Origin: G963923955 sp963923955
GTDB taxonomy: Bacteria; Pseudomonadota; Gammaproteobacteria; Eutrophobiales; Eutrophobiaceae
DNA length: 64,000 bases
Assembly (NCBI GenBank): GCA_963923955.1
Contig: OZ000552.1
Location: forward strand, 2,294,001-2,358,000
Direction of reading: 5' to 3'
Shown here: in pieces, positions 19,591-28,455 of the stretch
Layout of the letters: every line of letters starts with the position of its first letter
Position numbering within the stretch: position 1 is the first letter of the stretch
The notes under the pieces: model-generated
Databases searched by the model: none
Seen by the model: only the letters and a program-made list of their open reading frames with translations
What the model was told of the DNA's origin: nothing
Program-made: the position numbers and the translations under genes

Positions 19591-20691
19591 ATGAAACAAG
19601 ACCTGCGCATTCCTGTGCGATACGCCCTGTCAGGACTGCCTGTTTCTACAAGGAATATCCTGCTGTTGCTGAGTATGACGCTGTTGGGTGGCTGCTCAAG
19701 CCTGTCCTACTATTCGCAGTCTGTCTCCGGGCAGTTTGCGATCATGACGAAGAAGCAGGATATTGATGCCCTCATCAGCGATGCGCAAACGCCGCTATTG
19801 CTCAGACAAAAACTGCGCACGGTGAAGAGTATTCGGGATTTTGCTGCACAGGAATTGTTCCTTCCAGCCAAGGACAGCTATGAGGAATACAGCGACATCG
19901 GCCGTCCTTATGTCGTGTGGAATGTCTTTGCCGCGCCGGAATTTTCATTGGAACCCGTCCGTTGGTGTTTCCTGGTTGTTGGCTGTCTGGGTTATCGCGG
20001 TTATTTCAATAAGGCACAGGCACAAGGGTTTGCCGACAGTCTTCGGCAACAGGGCCTGGATGTCTATATCGGTGGGGTCAGCGCATTTTCCACTCTGGGC
20101 TGGCTGGATGACCCGGTGATGAATACCATGTTAGGCCGCGTTGACCATGAGCTGGCCAGGCTGCTCTTTCATGAGCTATCGCACCAAAAGATTTATGTCA
20201 AAGATGATACGGACTTCAACGAGGCCTTTGCCGATGCGGTGGCAATCATCGGTATGGAGCGTTGGGTGAATGCGTTGGGCCGGGCGGAGCAGACATTGCA
20301 GCGCGAATTGATGCGAGAAAGGCAATTTAGCGAATTGGTATTGCGCTATCGTGAGAAATTACAGCGCCTATATTCCAGCGCTATCCCGGATGAAGAGATG
20401 CGAGCGCAAAAATCAGAGCTCATTGCCGCGCTGCGGCGGGACTGTCAAAAATTGCGCGCAGACCGGGGCGGGGATGCTCGATTTGACTCGTGGATCAAGG
20501 GCCCGATCAATAATGCCCGGCTCGCGGCAATGGCGACCTACCAGTATTTCGTTGCCGACTTCATCGCTATCTATATCAAGACCGGAAGGGACCTCAGCGC
20601 CTTCTACGCCATCGTTAGGCAGCTGGCCGCCTGCCGGCAGGCGCATCGCCACAGGCTTCTACAACAGCGCACTATATCGATAAACTGTTGA
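19591..20691 (+). CDS. Predicted lipoprotein aminopeptidase (COG4324-like)
   Basis: This 366-residue protein has a lipobox (LLGGCSS, Cys about residue 35). It contains the zinc metallopeptidase signature HELSHQKIY followed by FNEAFADAVA, the glutamate-containing third motif. The opening CSSLSYYSQSVSGQ and the motif set match the uncharacterised predicted aminopeptidase family COG4324. It probably sits on the periplasmic face of a membrane. It is flanked by two FHA-domain genes. The natural substrate is unknown. Confidence 0.8.
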   Translation: MKQDLRIPVRYALSGLPVSTRNILLLLSMTLLGGCSSLSYYSQSVSGQFAIMTKKQDIDALISDAQTPLLLRQKLRTVKSIRDFAAQELFLPAKDSYEEYSDIGRPYVVWNVFAAPEFSLEPVRWCFLVVGCLGYRGYFNKAQAQGFADSLRQQGLDVYIGGVSAFSTLGWLDDPVMNTMLGRVDHELARLLFHELSHQKIYVKDDTDFNEAFADAVAIIGMERWVNALGRAEQTLQRELMRERQFSELVLRYREKLQRLYSSAIPDEEMRAQKSELIAALRRDCQKLRADRGGDARFDSWIKGPINNARLAAMATYQYFVADFIAIYIKTGRDLSAFYAIVRQLAACRQAHRHRLLQQRTISINC

Positions 20692-20821
20692 TAATAAATC
20701 CTTTTCCCGCTTCCAGCGGGACTCCTGCTGGCGCAACGGCAAATATAAAGTATAGTATCATTTGAGAATCCCTGATTTAATCAGAGTTTCCTTAACTGGC
20801 ACTGAATAAAGTGAACAGGCC

Positions 20822-21700
20822 ATGCTAAACAAACTTCTTGCCCGACCGCTGGAATTAACCATTGGGGAGTTGACGCTGAAGCTCGACTCCCTGGCTGAGT
20901 TTGAGTTTAGCATGGCCGGCCGGAGTGCCGTCTCCTCAGACAAGTTCAGTGCGATGGTCAAGTTCTCTCCTGACCAGCTCAAGCAGGAGGCCAAGGCCAT
21001 CAAGGAGGTTGAGAAGCGCTTTGTCGGCATCCTGGCACAGTGCGTTGAGGAGCCCGGCAGTATCAATGCGGCCATGCAGAAGCTCGATCCCTTGCTGTTT
21101 TCCCAGGATCATGGCTGGCGCGAGATTATGATTGCCTTAAATAACGGCGATGAGAACTATGATCCGTATCGTCGTATCGCGCTGGTCAAGTACATGCAGT
21201 ATCTTTCTGCAAGACAGGGGCTCGTAAAATACCTGTATTCAGAAAGGAAGAAGCAGCAGGGCCGGGCATCTGATGAGTCACTGCATGGTCCAATCCTTAA
21301 AGAGACCCCGATGCCTGATGCTGCATCAAAGCCGCTTGGCGCTGATAGCGCAGCATCATCCTTTGAGAGAATCCCCAAAGGCGAGGCGGTCAGCATCAAT
21401 CTTCCCCCCGGCGGTGCGCTGGAAGTCCTGCTCTCAAGGCATAAGTGCAGGATTGTTGCCGGCGAGCCCTTGGCCTTTGTCGATCACCGGGAGAATAGTT
21501 TTAGCCTGGAGAAAGGCCGCAGTACCATCGGCCGCGACAACGTGAGTACGGTCATGCTGGACGACCCGGCATTGCGCGATGTTTCCCGCCTGCACCTGAT
21601 CATCGAGAACCTGGACGGTCACGCCATACAACTAACCGACATCTCCTCGCACGGCACCTTTATTGAGGCCGGGTGGCTGGCGCAGCATTCAGGCCGCTAA
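20822..21700 (+). CDS. FHA-domain protein
   Basis: The 292-residue soluble protein has no signal peptide. The N-terminal 150 residues are helical and unrecognised (ITIGELTLKLDSLAEFEF, RRIALVKYMQYLSARQGLVKYLY). The C-terminal FHA domain is about residues 215-285: STIGRDNVSTVMLDD, VSRLHLIIENLDG, LTDISSHGTFIEAG. The typical N-G-T is replaced by SHGTF. It probably reads phosphothreonine signals together with the membrane FHA protein two genes upstream; no Ser/Thr kinase gene is visible in the window. Confidence 0.8.
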   Translation: MLNKLLARPLELTIGELTLKLDSLAEFEFSMAGRSAVSSDKFSAMVKFSPDQLKQEAKAIKEVEKRFVGILAQCVEEPGSINAAMQKLDPLLFSQDHGWREIMIALNNGDENYDPYRRIALVKYMQYLSARQGLVKYLYSERKKQQGRASDESLHGPILKETPMPDAASKPLGADSAASSFERIPKGEAVSINLPPGGALEVLLSRHKCRIVAGEPLAFVDHRENSFSLEKGRSTIGRDNVSTVMLDDPALRDVSRLHLIIENLDGHAIQLTDISSHGTFIEAGWLAQHSGR

Positions 21701-21712
21701 GCCAAGCCCGCC

Positions 21713-21999
21713 ACGTTGATTAGCGTGGTCAAGAAGATCAAGGCGGACGGCTCAGCCCGCAAGAAGTGCGCTGAGGTAGAGCAGCGTCTGCAACAGGCCG
21801 GTTTGAGCAGCCGCATTGATCGGGTGGTGATTGCCGCTTAGGGCGATCCTGATAGCGCCGGCATGCAATTAGCCCGGCAGCATCAGGTAGCGGCGGCGCC
21901 CTTTTTTATTGTTGAACATGGGGATGGGACAAGTGAAGTCCACGCCATCTACTTTCGCTTTGTCAAGGAGGCCTGGAGGCCCGGCCTTAAACGTAGAGA
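21713..21999 (+). pseudogene. Broken glutaredoxin-like gene next to cysB
   Basis: One frame reads LISVVKKIKADGSARKKCAEVEQ, then QQAGLSSRIDRVVIAA, an amber TAG (21839-21841), then GDPDSAGMQLARQHQVAAAPFFIVEHG and AIYFRFVKE. I recognise this as a small thioredoxin-fold protein often found beside sulfur-assimilation genes. Three defects are seen. The expected ATG is ACG before TTG 21716. The first cysteine of the CxxC-type site has become alanine (ARKKC). TAG interrupts the frame. The tail runs into the cysB stop. It is probably non-functional. Confidence 0.65.
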
Positions 22000-22000
22000 A

Positions 22001-22981
22001 CTATCCTTGATAATCAGGCAGCGCAAGGTCTTTGAACAGGATATCCAGCTCGTCTTTTGACCTTGTCTGCATGGCCGCGGCCACTAGCTCCCGGTTAAGA
22101 TGCGGCGAGAACAACTCGATAAAATCATACATGTAGCTGCGCAGATAGATCCCGCGCCGACAGCCGATCTTGGTCGTGCTCGCTGCAAAGAGATGGCCGG
22201 CGTCTATGGCAACCAGTTCCGTATCCACCTTTGGGTTATATGCCATGCCGGCGACAATGCCGACGCCCAGGCCCAGTTTCACATAGGTCTTGATGACATC
22301 GGCATCCGCTGCGGTAAAGACCACATCGGGCTTTAGGCCGGCTGCGTTAAAGGCCGCATCCAACTGTGAGCGCCCGGTAAAACCAAAGACATAGGTCACA
22401 ATAGGATAAGCCGCGATCACTTCCAGTGACAACTCTTTCTCATCCAGCAGCGGATGGCCCCGCGGCACCACCAGAATGCGGTTCCAGCGATAGCAGGGCA
22501 TCATGACCAGATTATCAAACAGCTCCAGCGCCTCGGTTGCAATGGCGAAATCGACGGTGCCGCGGGAGGCCAGCTCGGAGATCTGCACCGGTGTGCCCTG
22601 GTGCATGTGTAGAGAGACTTCCGGGTATTGCGCAATAAATGCCTTGATGATCTCCGGTAGGACGTATCGTGCCTGGGTGTGGGTGGTGGCAATCGAAATG
22701 CTGCCGCGCGAGGGGTCGCTGAACTGCTGCGCGGTCTGTTGCACGCTCTCCACCTTGTCCAGTATCTCCCCTGCCGCGGCCAGGATGGCCTGCCCGGCGG
22801 GGGTGATCTCGGTGAGATGTTTGCCGTTGCGGCGAAAGATCTGTACGCCCAGCTCATCTTCGAGCATCTTGATCTGCTTGCTGATCCCCGGCTGCGAGGT
22901 ATAGAGCACTTCCGCGGTCGCAGAGACATTGAGATTATGTCGCGCCACCTCGCAGATATAGCGTAGTTGCTGTAATTTCAC
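22001..22981 (-). CDS. cysB: LysR-type regulator of cysteine biosynthesis
   Basis: This 326-residue LysR-family protein has an N-terminal helix-turn-helix (MKLQQLRYICEV, LYTSQPGISKQIKMLEDELG). Its effector domain has CysB/Cbl landmarks: SIATTHTQARYVLP, SLHMHQGTPVQI, DFAIATEAL, YPIVTYVFGFTGRSQLD, FTAADADVIKTYVKLGLGVGI. It senses O-acetylserine/N-acetylserine and activates sulfate assimilation genes, probably including cysD-cysNC in this window. The overall length and motif set match CysB rather than a generic LysR. Confidence 0.94.
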   Translation of the reverse strand: MKLQQLRYICEVARHNLNVSATAEVLYTSQPGISKQIKMLEDELGVQIFRRNGKHLTEITPAGQAILAAAGEILDKVESVQQTAQQFSDPSRGSISIATTHTQARYVLPEIIKAFIAQYPEVSLHMHQGTPVQISELASRGTVDFAIATEALELFDNLVMMPCYRWNRILVVPRGHPLLDEKELSLEVIAAYPIVTYVFGFTGRSQLDAAFNAAGLKPDVVFTAADADVIKTYVKLGLGVGIVAGMAYNPKVDTELVAIDAGHLFAASTTKIGCRRGIYLRSYMYDFIELFSPHLNRELVAAAMQTRSKDELDILFKDLALPDYQG

Positions 22982-23118
22982 CCGACGAACTATACAAAAG
23001 TGTTATAAGAATACACCTGATAATTACTTTTAGGTATAGACAAGCGGGCTGCCGGCACAACGGCAGCCGGCCGACGGCAAAAACGGGGGGACAAGGATGG
23101 ATGGCGGCGGCTATTTGC

Positions 23119-23346
23119 TCAGCCGCTATGTGCCGTTCGATGGTTCTCAATCATGCTTGCCATCTTGTCTTTGAGCAACAGCTTCTCTTTTTTAATGTTT
23201 TCCAGGTCGTACTGATCGATGGAGATGGTGCCTGCATTGGCCGCATCGACGCGCCTTTTCAGTTCACTGTGTTTTTCATACAGCCGCTTAAATCCCTTAT
23301 CTTCTGCAATCAATGAGGTGACAATACTTTGATCATGTTCAAACAT
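23119..23346 (-). CDS. YdcH family protein (DUF465)
   Basis: This 75-residue coiled-coil protein starts at ATG 23346 behind ATAAGGAGAG, a strong ribosome site that favours this start over longer open frames. Sequence FKRLYEKHSELKRRVD, then the alternating lysine-rich helix LENIKKEKLLLKDKM, matches DUF465, small cytoplasmic proteins of unknown function. The 110 bases downstream contain a GC-rich inverted repeat (GGCTGCCG at about 23049 and its complement), possibly a terminator for this gene or for cysB regulation. Confidence 0.85.
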   Translation of the reverse strand: MFEHDQSIVTSLIAEDKGFKRLYEKHSELKRRVDAANAGTISIDQYDLENIKKEKLLLKDKMASMIENHRTAHSG

Positions 23347-23592
23347 AGTGCTCTCCTTATTTTTCAAGAAAAAGTAGTTAGAAGAAGCTATCACAGACCT
23401 AAGACCGTGATTAGCTGTGTGGATGGACGCCCCGCTGCCAACGGACAGGCTTGAGAAAGTAGCGTCTTTAGGATTATCTTTGTTCATACCTCATTGTTAA
23501 AACTAGTCCAATCTCAGAGAAATCGCAAGTCTTATCTGTTGTAAGATGGATTCTGTTATCATTTTCCTTATTTACTTTTTAAGTAAATCCTC

Positions 23593-24465
23593 ATGAGCGG
23601 CATGCTGCAAAAGTTGATTGCCTTATTGCACCTGGAACGCTTGGAAGAAGATCTGTTCCGTGGGACCAGCAGGGACATCGGCATGGAAAGGGTCTATGGT
23701 GGGCAGGTGCTCGGCCAGGCGCTCAAGGCGGCGCAATACACCGTTGAAGGCAGGAATATTCATTCCCTGCACGCCTATTTTCTGCGCGAGGGCGACCATA
23801 AGGCCCCCATCGTTTATGAAGTGGACCGGAGCCGTGATGGCGGCAGTTTCTCAGCGCGCCGGGTGGTGGCGATCCAGCACGGACGCCCGATCTTTACCCT
23901 GTCTGCGTCCTTCCAGATCGAGGAGAGCAGCCATAATTACCAAAGGGAAATGCCTGATTTGCCGCAGCCCGATGAGTTGCCCGATGTCACCATCCACAAG
24001 GCGATGGTGCTGCGAAAACTGCCTGATAAGGTTCAGCGTCTCCTGCAGCTATCTGCCCCCTTTGCCATAAAATCCGTCGATAGTATCCTTCAAGGGCTGC
24101 GCAAACGGCAGCCCGCATCTTCTCCCCAAATACGCTTTTGGGTGAAGACTGTTGAACCGCTGCCGGATGACGCTGATCTGCATCGTGCCATACTGGCCTA
24201 TGTATCTGATTACGGCCTGCTGTCAAGCACCCTGATCCCGCACGGGATCGATTCTTCTGATGCCCGGCTGCAGATGGGGAGCATTGACCATGCGCTGTGG
24301 TTCCACCGAGCATTCAAGATGGATGAATGGCTGTTGTATTGCTGCGAGGCTGTGTCCACTTCCAACTCGCGCGGACTTGCGAGAGGGAGTTTTTACACAG
24401 AAGACGGTTTCTTGGTGGCCTCAACCGCCCAGGAAGGGCTGTTGAGGATCAAGAGTGATGGCTAG
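23593..24465 (+). CDS. tesB: Acyl-CoA thioesterase II
   Basis: The 290-residue protein is a double hot-dog thioesterase. The N-terminal half has DLFRG, ERVYGGQVLGQAL and HSLHAYFLREGD. The C-terminal half has LAYVSDYGLLSSTL (catalytic Asp), MGSIDHALWFHR and the final SRGLARGSFYTEDGFLVASTAQEGL with the catalytic Gln. It hydrolyses medium- and long-chain acyl-CoA to free acid and CoA. ATG 23593 is followed by MSGMLQKL. An SDR relic follows directly. Confidence 0.95.
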   Translation: MSGMLQKLIALLHLERLEEDLFRGTSRDIGMERVYGGQVLGQALKAAQYTVEGRNIHSLHAYFLREGDHKAPIVYEVDRSRDGGSFSARRVVAIQHGRPIFTLSASFQIEESSHNYQREMPDLPQPDELPDVTIHKAMVLRKLPDKVQRLLQLSAPFAIKSVDSILQGLRKRQPASSPQIRFWVKTVEPLPDDADLHRAILAYVSDYGLLSSTLIPHGIDSSDARLQMGSIDHALWFHRAFKMDEWLLYCCEAVSTSNSRGLARGSFYTEDGFLVASTAQEGLLRIKSDG

Positions 24466-24881
24466 TCATCCTGGTAACGGGCGCGAGTCAGGGCCTGGGC
24501 TATGCCCTGGTAAAGGGTTTTTGCAGCCTTATGGGCAATGGTGACATGGTTCTCCTGGGCGCGCGGGATAGGGAAAAGGGCGATGCGGCGGCAGAGGGAT
24601 GGCCGGACTGGATCAATATCCCTTCCAAGGTCGGGCAGGTTGCGGCCGCGCGTATCGGTGCCAGACTGATCGAAGAGTCACGACCCGGTGCAGGCATTAG
24701 GATCAATGCGGTATGCCCAGGCTTGGTGGACACGGAGGCCTCGCGCCCCTGGTTTAGCGATATGTCTGCTGCACAATCGCCCGAGCAGGCGGCAAAGGCT
24801 ATTATATGGCCGGCCCGGTCCGCGCCCGATGCCGCCTTGCCCAACGGCGAATTGGTGCAATTTCGTAAGCTATTAAGTTGA
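24462..24881 (+). pseudogene. Internally deleted carbonyl-reductase-like SDR
   Basis: One open frame fuses the two ends of an SDR. First comes the Rossmann start VILVTGASQGLGYALV, then MVLLGARDREKGDAAAEG. Next, without a break, come GWPDWINIPSKVGQ (the helix after the catalytic Tyr in carbonyl reductases), RINAVCPGLVDTE and SPEQAAKAIIW. The NNAG motif, catalytic Ser and Y-x-x-x-K segment are missing, about 100 residues. No start codon precedes the GxxxGxG; the frame has a TGA three codons upstream. It overlaps the tesB stop and is a relic. Confidence 0.7.
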
Positions 24882-24906
24882 GACGCAGCGCTTCCTTAAG
24901 CATCCA

Positions 24907-26216
24907 TCAAGCATCCGTCAATGGCAAGGATCGATAGCGCCTGCCGCTAAGCCGATAGATTGCATTGGCGATCACGGGCGCGATAGCCGGGGTGCCTAAT
25001 TCACCTACCCCACCGACAAACTCGCCGTATTCCAGCAGTTCAACATCAATCACCGGCGTGTCTGCGGCCAGTATCATCGGATAGTTGTGAAAATTGCTGG
25101 TGATCGGCCGGCCGTCTTTGAAGGAGACCTTAGTCTTAAGTGCAGCAGTTAAGCCGAATAAGGTAGCGCCTTCTAATTGCTGCTTGATAATCGTCGGGTT
25201 TATCGCCCTGCCGCAGTCTGCAACGACAACAATTCTGCGCACCACAATACGCTCACCAGATTGTTCAAGCTCGGCGACCTGCGCTATCGACGTCTGCCAG
25301 CGTTGACTGCGGAAGATCGCCATGCCCTGTGCCCGGTTTGGTGGTGTCTTGGCGTTCCAACCCGCTATCTCGGCGGCCCTGTCCAATACCTTGCGCAGCA
25401 AGGGATCATGTCGCAGTAATTTTCGCCTGAATTGATAGGGGTCCTGATTTGCACGGGAGGCGATCTCATCCACAAAGGATTCCACAAAAAATATATTGTG
25501 GGAATAGCCGACTGAGCGCCAAAACCCGATCTTGGCAATCGGCTCGATCATGCAATAATCCATCTTGATGTTGGGCAGCGAATAATAATTATCCACCGCC
25601 CCTTCAACCGCCAGGTAGTCCAATCCATCCAAAGACCAGCTCCGGGCGGGTAAATTTCCACATGCCGGGCCCGGTGTTGCGTTGCTGCCAGGCCTTGATG
25701 TCGCCATCCTGGCTGAGCCTGGCCTGCATCCGTGCCAACATCGGCGGCCGGAAATAATCATGAGCAATGTCTTCTTCCCGTGACCAGATGAGCTTCACGG
25801 GGCGCTTGACCTTCGCCGCAGCAAAGGCGGCTTGGCGCGCATAATCAGGCATGCCCCGTCGACCAAAGCTGCCGCCGGCCATCACAATTAGAGGATGAAC
25901 ATGTTCCGGCTCCGATGTGGCAAACTGAAATCCCACGGCATTCCAGTCCGCGCCCAGTTCATCAGCGATCACCTGACACAGGCCGGTAGTAATGCCCTGG
26001 CCAATCTCGCTTTGTCCAATCATGACGGTGACAGCCGAGTTATCGGCTATCTTCAACCAGCCATATTCTTTGGCTTGCCCGCCTGCAGATTGAGTCCCAG
26101 CGCATCTGCTTGCAAGCTGAACCCAAGCATCATCCCGGCGCCCAGTGCCGGCACGGTCCTGAGCAGCCTGCGTCTATGTAGATCAACGCACTGCCTTGCC
26201 TTGATGGGCGTCGATG
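24907..26216 (-). pseudogene. Degenerate isoquinoline 1-oxidoreductase beta-type subunit (molybdopterin)
   Basis: Fragments in different minus-strand frames add up to an IorB-like molybdopterin subunit. They are a twin-arginine-like leader (RRRLLRTVPALGAGMMLGF), then VTVMIGQSEIGQGITTGLCQV, GGSFGRRGMPDYARQAA, LIWSREEDIAHDYFRPP, GFWRSVGYSHNIFFVESFVDE, VADCGRAINP and GELGTPAIAPVIANA. Frameshifts fall near 26060 and 25640, segments between EPEHVHP and GGSFGRRG are missing, and the start ATG is absent. Such enzymes hydroxylate N-heterocycles or aldehydes with an [2Fe-2S] partner; this copy cannot be functional. Confidence 0.8.
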
Positions 26217-26240
26217 TATTTTGTATTGCCAGGTTTAACC

Positions 26241-26640
26241 CTATGTAGTGATGAACGAGATCGGCTTGCTGCTTCCGTAGTTCGTAGCTGCTGCGGTCTT
26301 TACCGCTTCGATAGCCCTGGGTATCGTACCGCAGCGACAGATATTAGTGAGGCCATGTCTGATTTCACGCTCATCGGCTTGCGGGTTTTTATTCAGCAAT
26401 GACACCGCAGACAAGATAAAACCGAGCTGGCAATAACCGCATTGAGACACTTCGTGTTGCAACCAGGCATCCTGCACAGGATGTCATTTTCGATCCCGGC
26501 CCAGGCCCTCAATGGTGGCAATGTTTTTATTGATCGCGGCGGCGGACAGTATGCATGAGCGTATCGCAGCGCCATCCATCAGCACCGTGCAAGAACCACA
26601 ATGCCCCTTTCCACAGCCAAATTTCGTAGCCGGTCAATGC
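26241..26640 (-). pseudogene. Degenerate isoquinoline 1-oxidoreductase alpha-type subunit ([2Fe-2S])
   Basis: The minus strand reads TKFGCGKGHCGSCTVLMDG and AAIRSCILS, then GLGRDRK, an in-frame TGA (near 26485), then HPVQDAWLQHEVSQCGYCQLGF and ICRCGTIPRAIEAV. All eight cluster cysteines of the plant-type and C-terminal [2Fe-2S] sites are present. The N-terminal 30 residues are lost, and an extra T before ACG shifts the frame in what should be LTGTKFG. It lies just upstream of the iorB relic in the normal iorA-iorB order. Confidence 0.78.
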
Positions 26641-26786
26641 AAGTTCATCTTATAAAACTCATAACAAAGGCGTACTTGGGTCAATATCGAGTTCTATGTC
26701 AGCGTCATTTACTTTAATTTTAATGAACTTCTGCTTTCTTCTTTTCAGGATGAAAATGGCCGATTTGAAAGTAGCGCACTTATCGC

Positions 26787-28436
26787 TCACATATTCGGAT
26801 AATTAGGCCCGCCGCCACCTTCCGGTGCTACCCAGATGATGTTTTGCGAGGGGTCTTTGATGTCGCAGGTCTTGCAATGTACGCAGTTCTGCGCATTGAT
26901 CTGCAATTTTTCCCGGCCCTCAGCGCCCACTATTTCATAGACACCGGCCGGGCAGTAGCGCTGCTCCGGCGCGGCATACCTGGCCAGGTTAAGATCAATC
27001 GGTACTTTAGTATCCTTCAAGCTCAGATGACAGGGTTGATCCTCCTCGTGATTGGTGTTCGATATGAATACGGAAGAGGGTTTGTCAAAGCTCAAGACCC
27101 CATCCGGCCTGGGATAAGCAATCTCCTCACAATCAGCGGCCGGTTTCAGGCTGAGATGATCGGCCTTGTTATCATGCAGGGTGAAGGGCAGCTTGCCACG
27201 CAACAGGCTCTGGTCGATATAATTAAATGCGGCCCCTGCATATAGCCCGAGGCGATGTAAGGCCGGGCCGAAATTGCGCGAGCGATATAGCTCATCATAG
27301 ACCCATGATTGCTGAAAGTTTGTCGCAAATTCGCGCAAATCATCGCCTCCTGCTGCGTCTTGCTTTAACCTAGCGAACAGGGTCTCAGCGGCGATCATGC
27401 CGGACTTCATGGCCGTGTGTGTCCCCTTTATCTTGGCAAAGTTGATCGTGCCGGCATCACAGCCAATCAAAAGCGCACCGGGCATGTGCATCTTCGGCAG
27501 GGAATTTAGGCCGCCTTTGGTGAGCGCGCGCGCGCCATAGGCGATACGCCTGCCGCCCTGCAAAGTCTTGGCGATGAGCGGATGATGCTTCAAGCGCTGG
27601 AATTCATCAAAGGGGCTTAAGTAAGGATTGCTATAATTCAGGTCAATGATCAGGCCCAGCGCAACCTGTCGGTCTGCGCCGTGATAGAGAAAGCTGCCGC
27701 CTGATGTGCCCTTGCCCAGCGGCCACCCGGCACCATGAACAACCAGCCCCTCCTGATGCCTATCCGCTTCCACCTCCCATAACTCCTTTATGCCGATGCC
27801 GTAGTGCTGCGGATCAAGGCCGTGATCGAGATGGAATTTTTCTATTAATTGCTTACCCAACTGCCCGCGGCAGCCTTCAGCGAAGACCGTATATTTGGCG
27901 GTAAGTTCCAGCCCGGCCTCATAGCCATCCTTGTGCTCACCGGCAGCGGACACGCCCATAGCACCGGTCGCAACACCACGCACACTGCCGCTGTCATGGT
28001 AGAGCACTTCGGCGGCCGCAAAGCCGGGGTAGATCTCAACGTCCATGGCTTCTGCCTGCTCGGCCAGCCAGCGACAGACATTGCCCAGGCTGACAACATA
28101 GTTGCCATCATTGTGCATGGAGGCCGGTACCATAAACCCGGGCAGCTTAAGGGCGGCGGCCGGGCCGGTAAAGAGATAGAACTCGTCTTTGCTGACTGCG
28201 GTATGTAGCGGGGCACCCAGTTCTCGCCAATCGGGAAACAGTTCATTTAAGGCGCGGGGTTCAATGACGGCACCGGATAAGATATGGGCACCGACTTCTG
28301 AGCCCTTTTCCAGGATACAGACGCTGAGTTCGTGTTCGTGTTCCTTGGCCAGTTGTTTCAGACGTATCGCGGTGGCAAGCCCCGCCGGCCCGCCGCCAAC
28401 GATGACGACATCATATTCCATGGACTCACGTCCCAT
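26787..28436 (-). CDS. Electron transfer flavoprotein-ubiquinone oxidoreductase
   Basis: From ATG 28436 (AAGGG ahead) the enzyme has 549 residues. It has an FAD-binding N-terminus (YDVVIVGGGPAGLATAIRL), ILSGAVIEPRALNELFPDW, the GCDAGTINFAKIKGTHTAMKSG segment, and a C-terminal [4Fe-4S] site (NAQNCVHCKTCDIKDPSQNI). It passes electrons from ETF, reduced by acyl-CoA dehydrogenases such as the one at 60.7 kb, to ubiquinone in the inner membrane. A GTG at 28466 would extend it over the upstream TPR gene and is less likely. The gene follows the TonB operon on the same strand, about 20 bp downstream. Confidence 0.95.
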   Translation of the reverse strand: MGRESMEYDVVIVGGGPAGLATAIRLKQLAKEHEHELSVCILEKGSEVGAHILSGAVIEPRALNELFPDWRELGAPLHTAVSKDEFYLFTGPAAALKLPGFMVPASMHNDGNYVVSLGNVCRWLAEQAEAMDVEIYPGFAAAEVLYHDSGSVRGVATGAMGVSAAGEHKDGYEAGLELTAKYTVFAEGCRGQLGKQLIEKFHLDHGLDPQHYGIGIKELWEVEADRHQEGLVVHGAGWPLGKGTSGGSFLYHGADRQVALGLIIDLNYSNPYLSPFDEFQRLKHHPLIAKTLQGGRRIAYGARALTKGGLNSLPKMHMPGALLIGCDAGTINFAKIKGTHTAMKSGMIAAETLFARLKQDAAGGDDLREFATNFQQSWVYDELYRSRNFGPALHRLGLYAGAAFNYIDQSLLRGKLPFTLHDNKADHLSLKPAADCEEIAYPRPDGVLSFDKPSSVFISNTNHEEDQPCHLSLKDTKVPIDLNLARYAAPEQRYCPAGVYEIVGAEGREKLQINAQNCVHCKTCDIKDPSQNIIWVAPEGGGGPNYPNM

Positions 28437-28455
28437 AGATACTACCCTTGAAGAT

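Noticed and set aside
23119..23487. A 122-residue version of the YdcH protein.
   Set aside because: DUF465 homology begins at the internal methionine (23346), which has the ribosome site.
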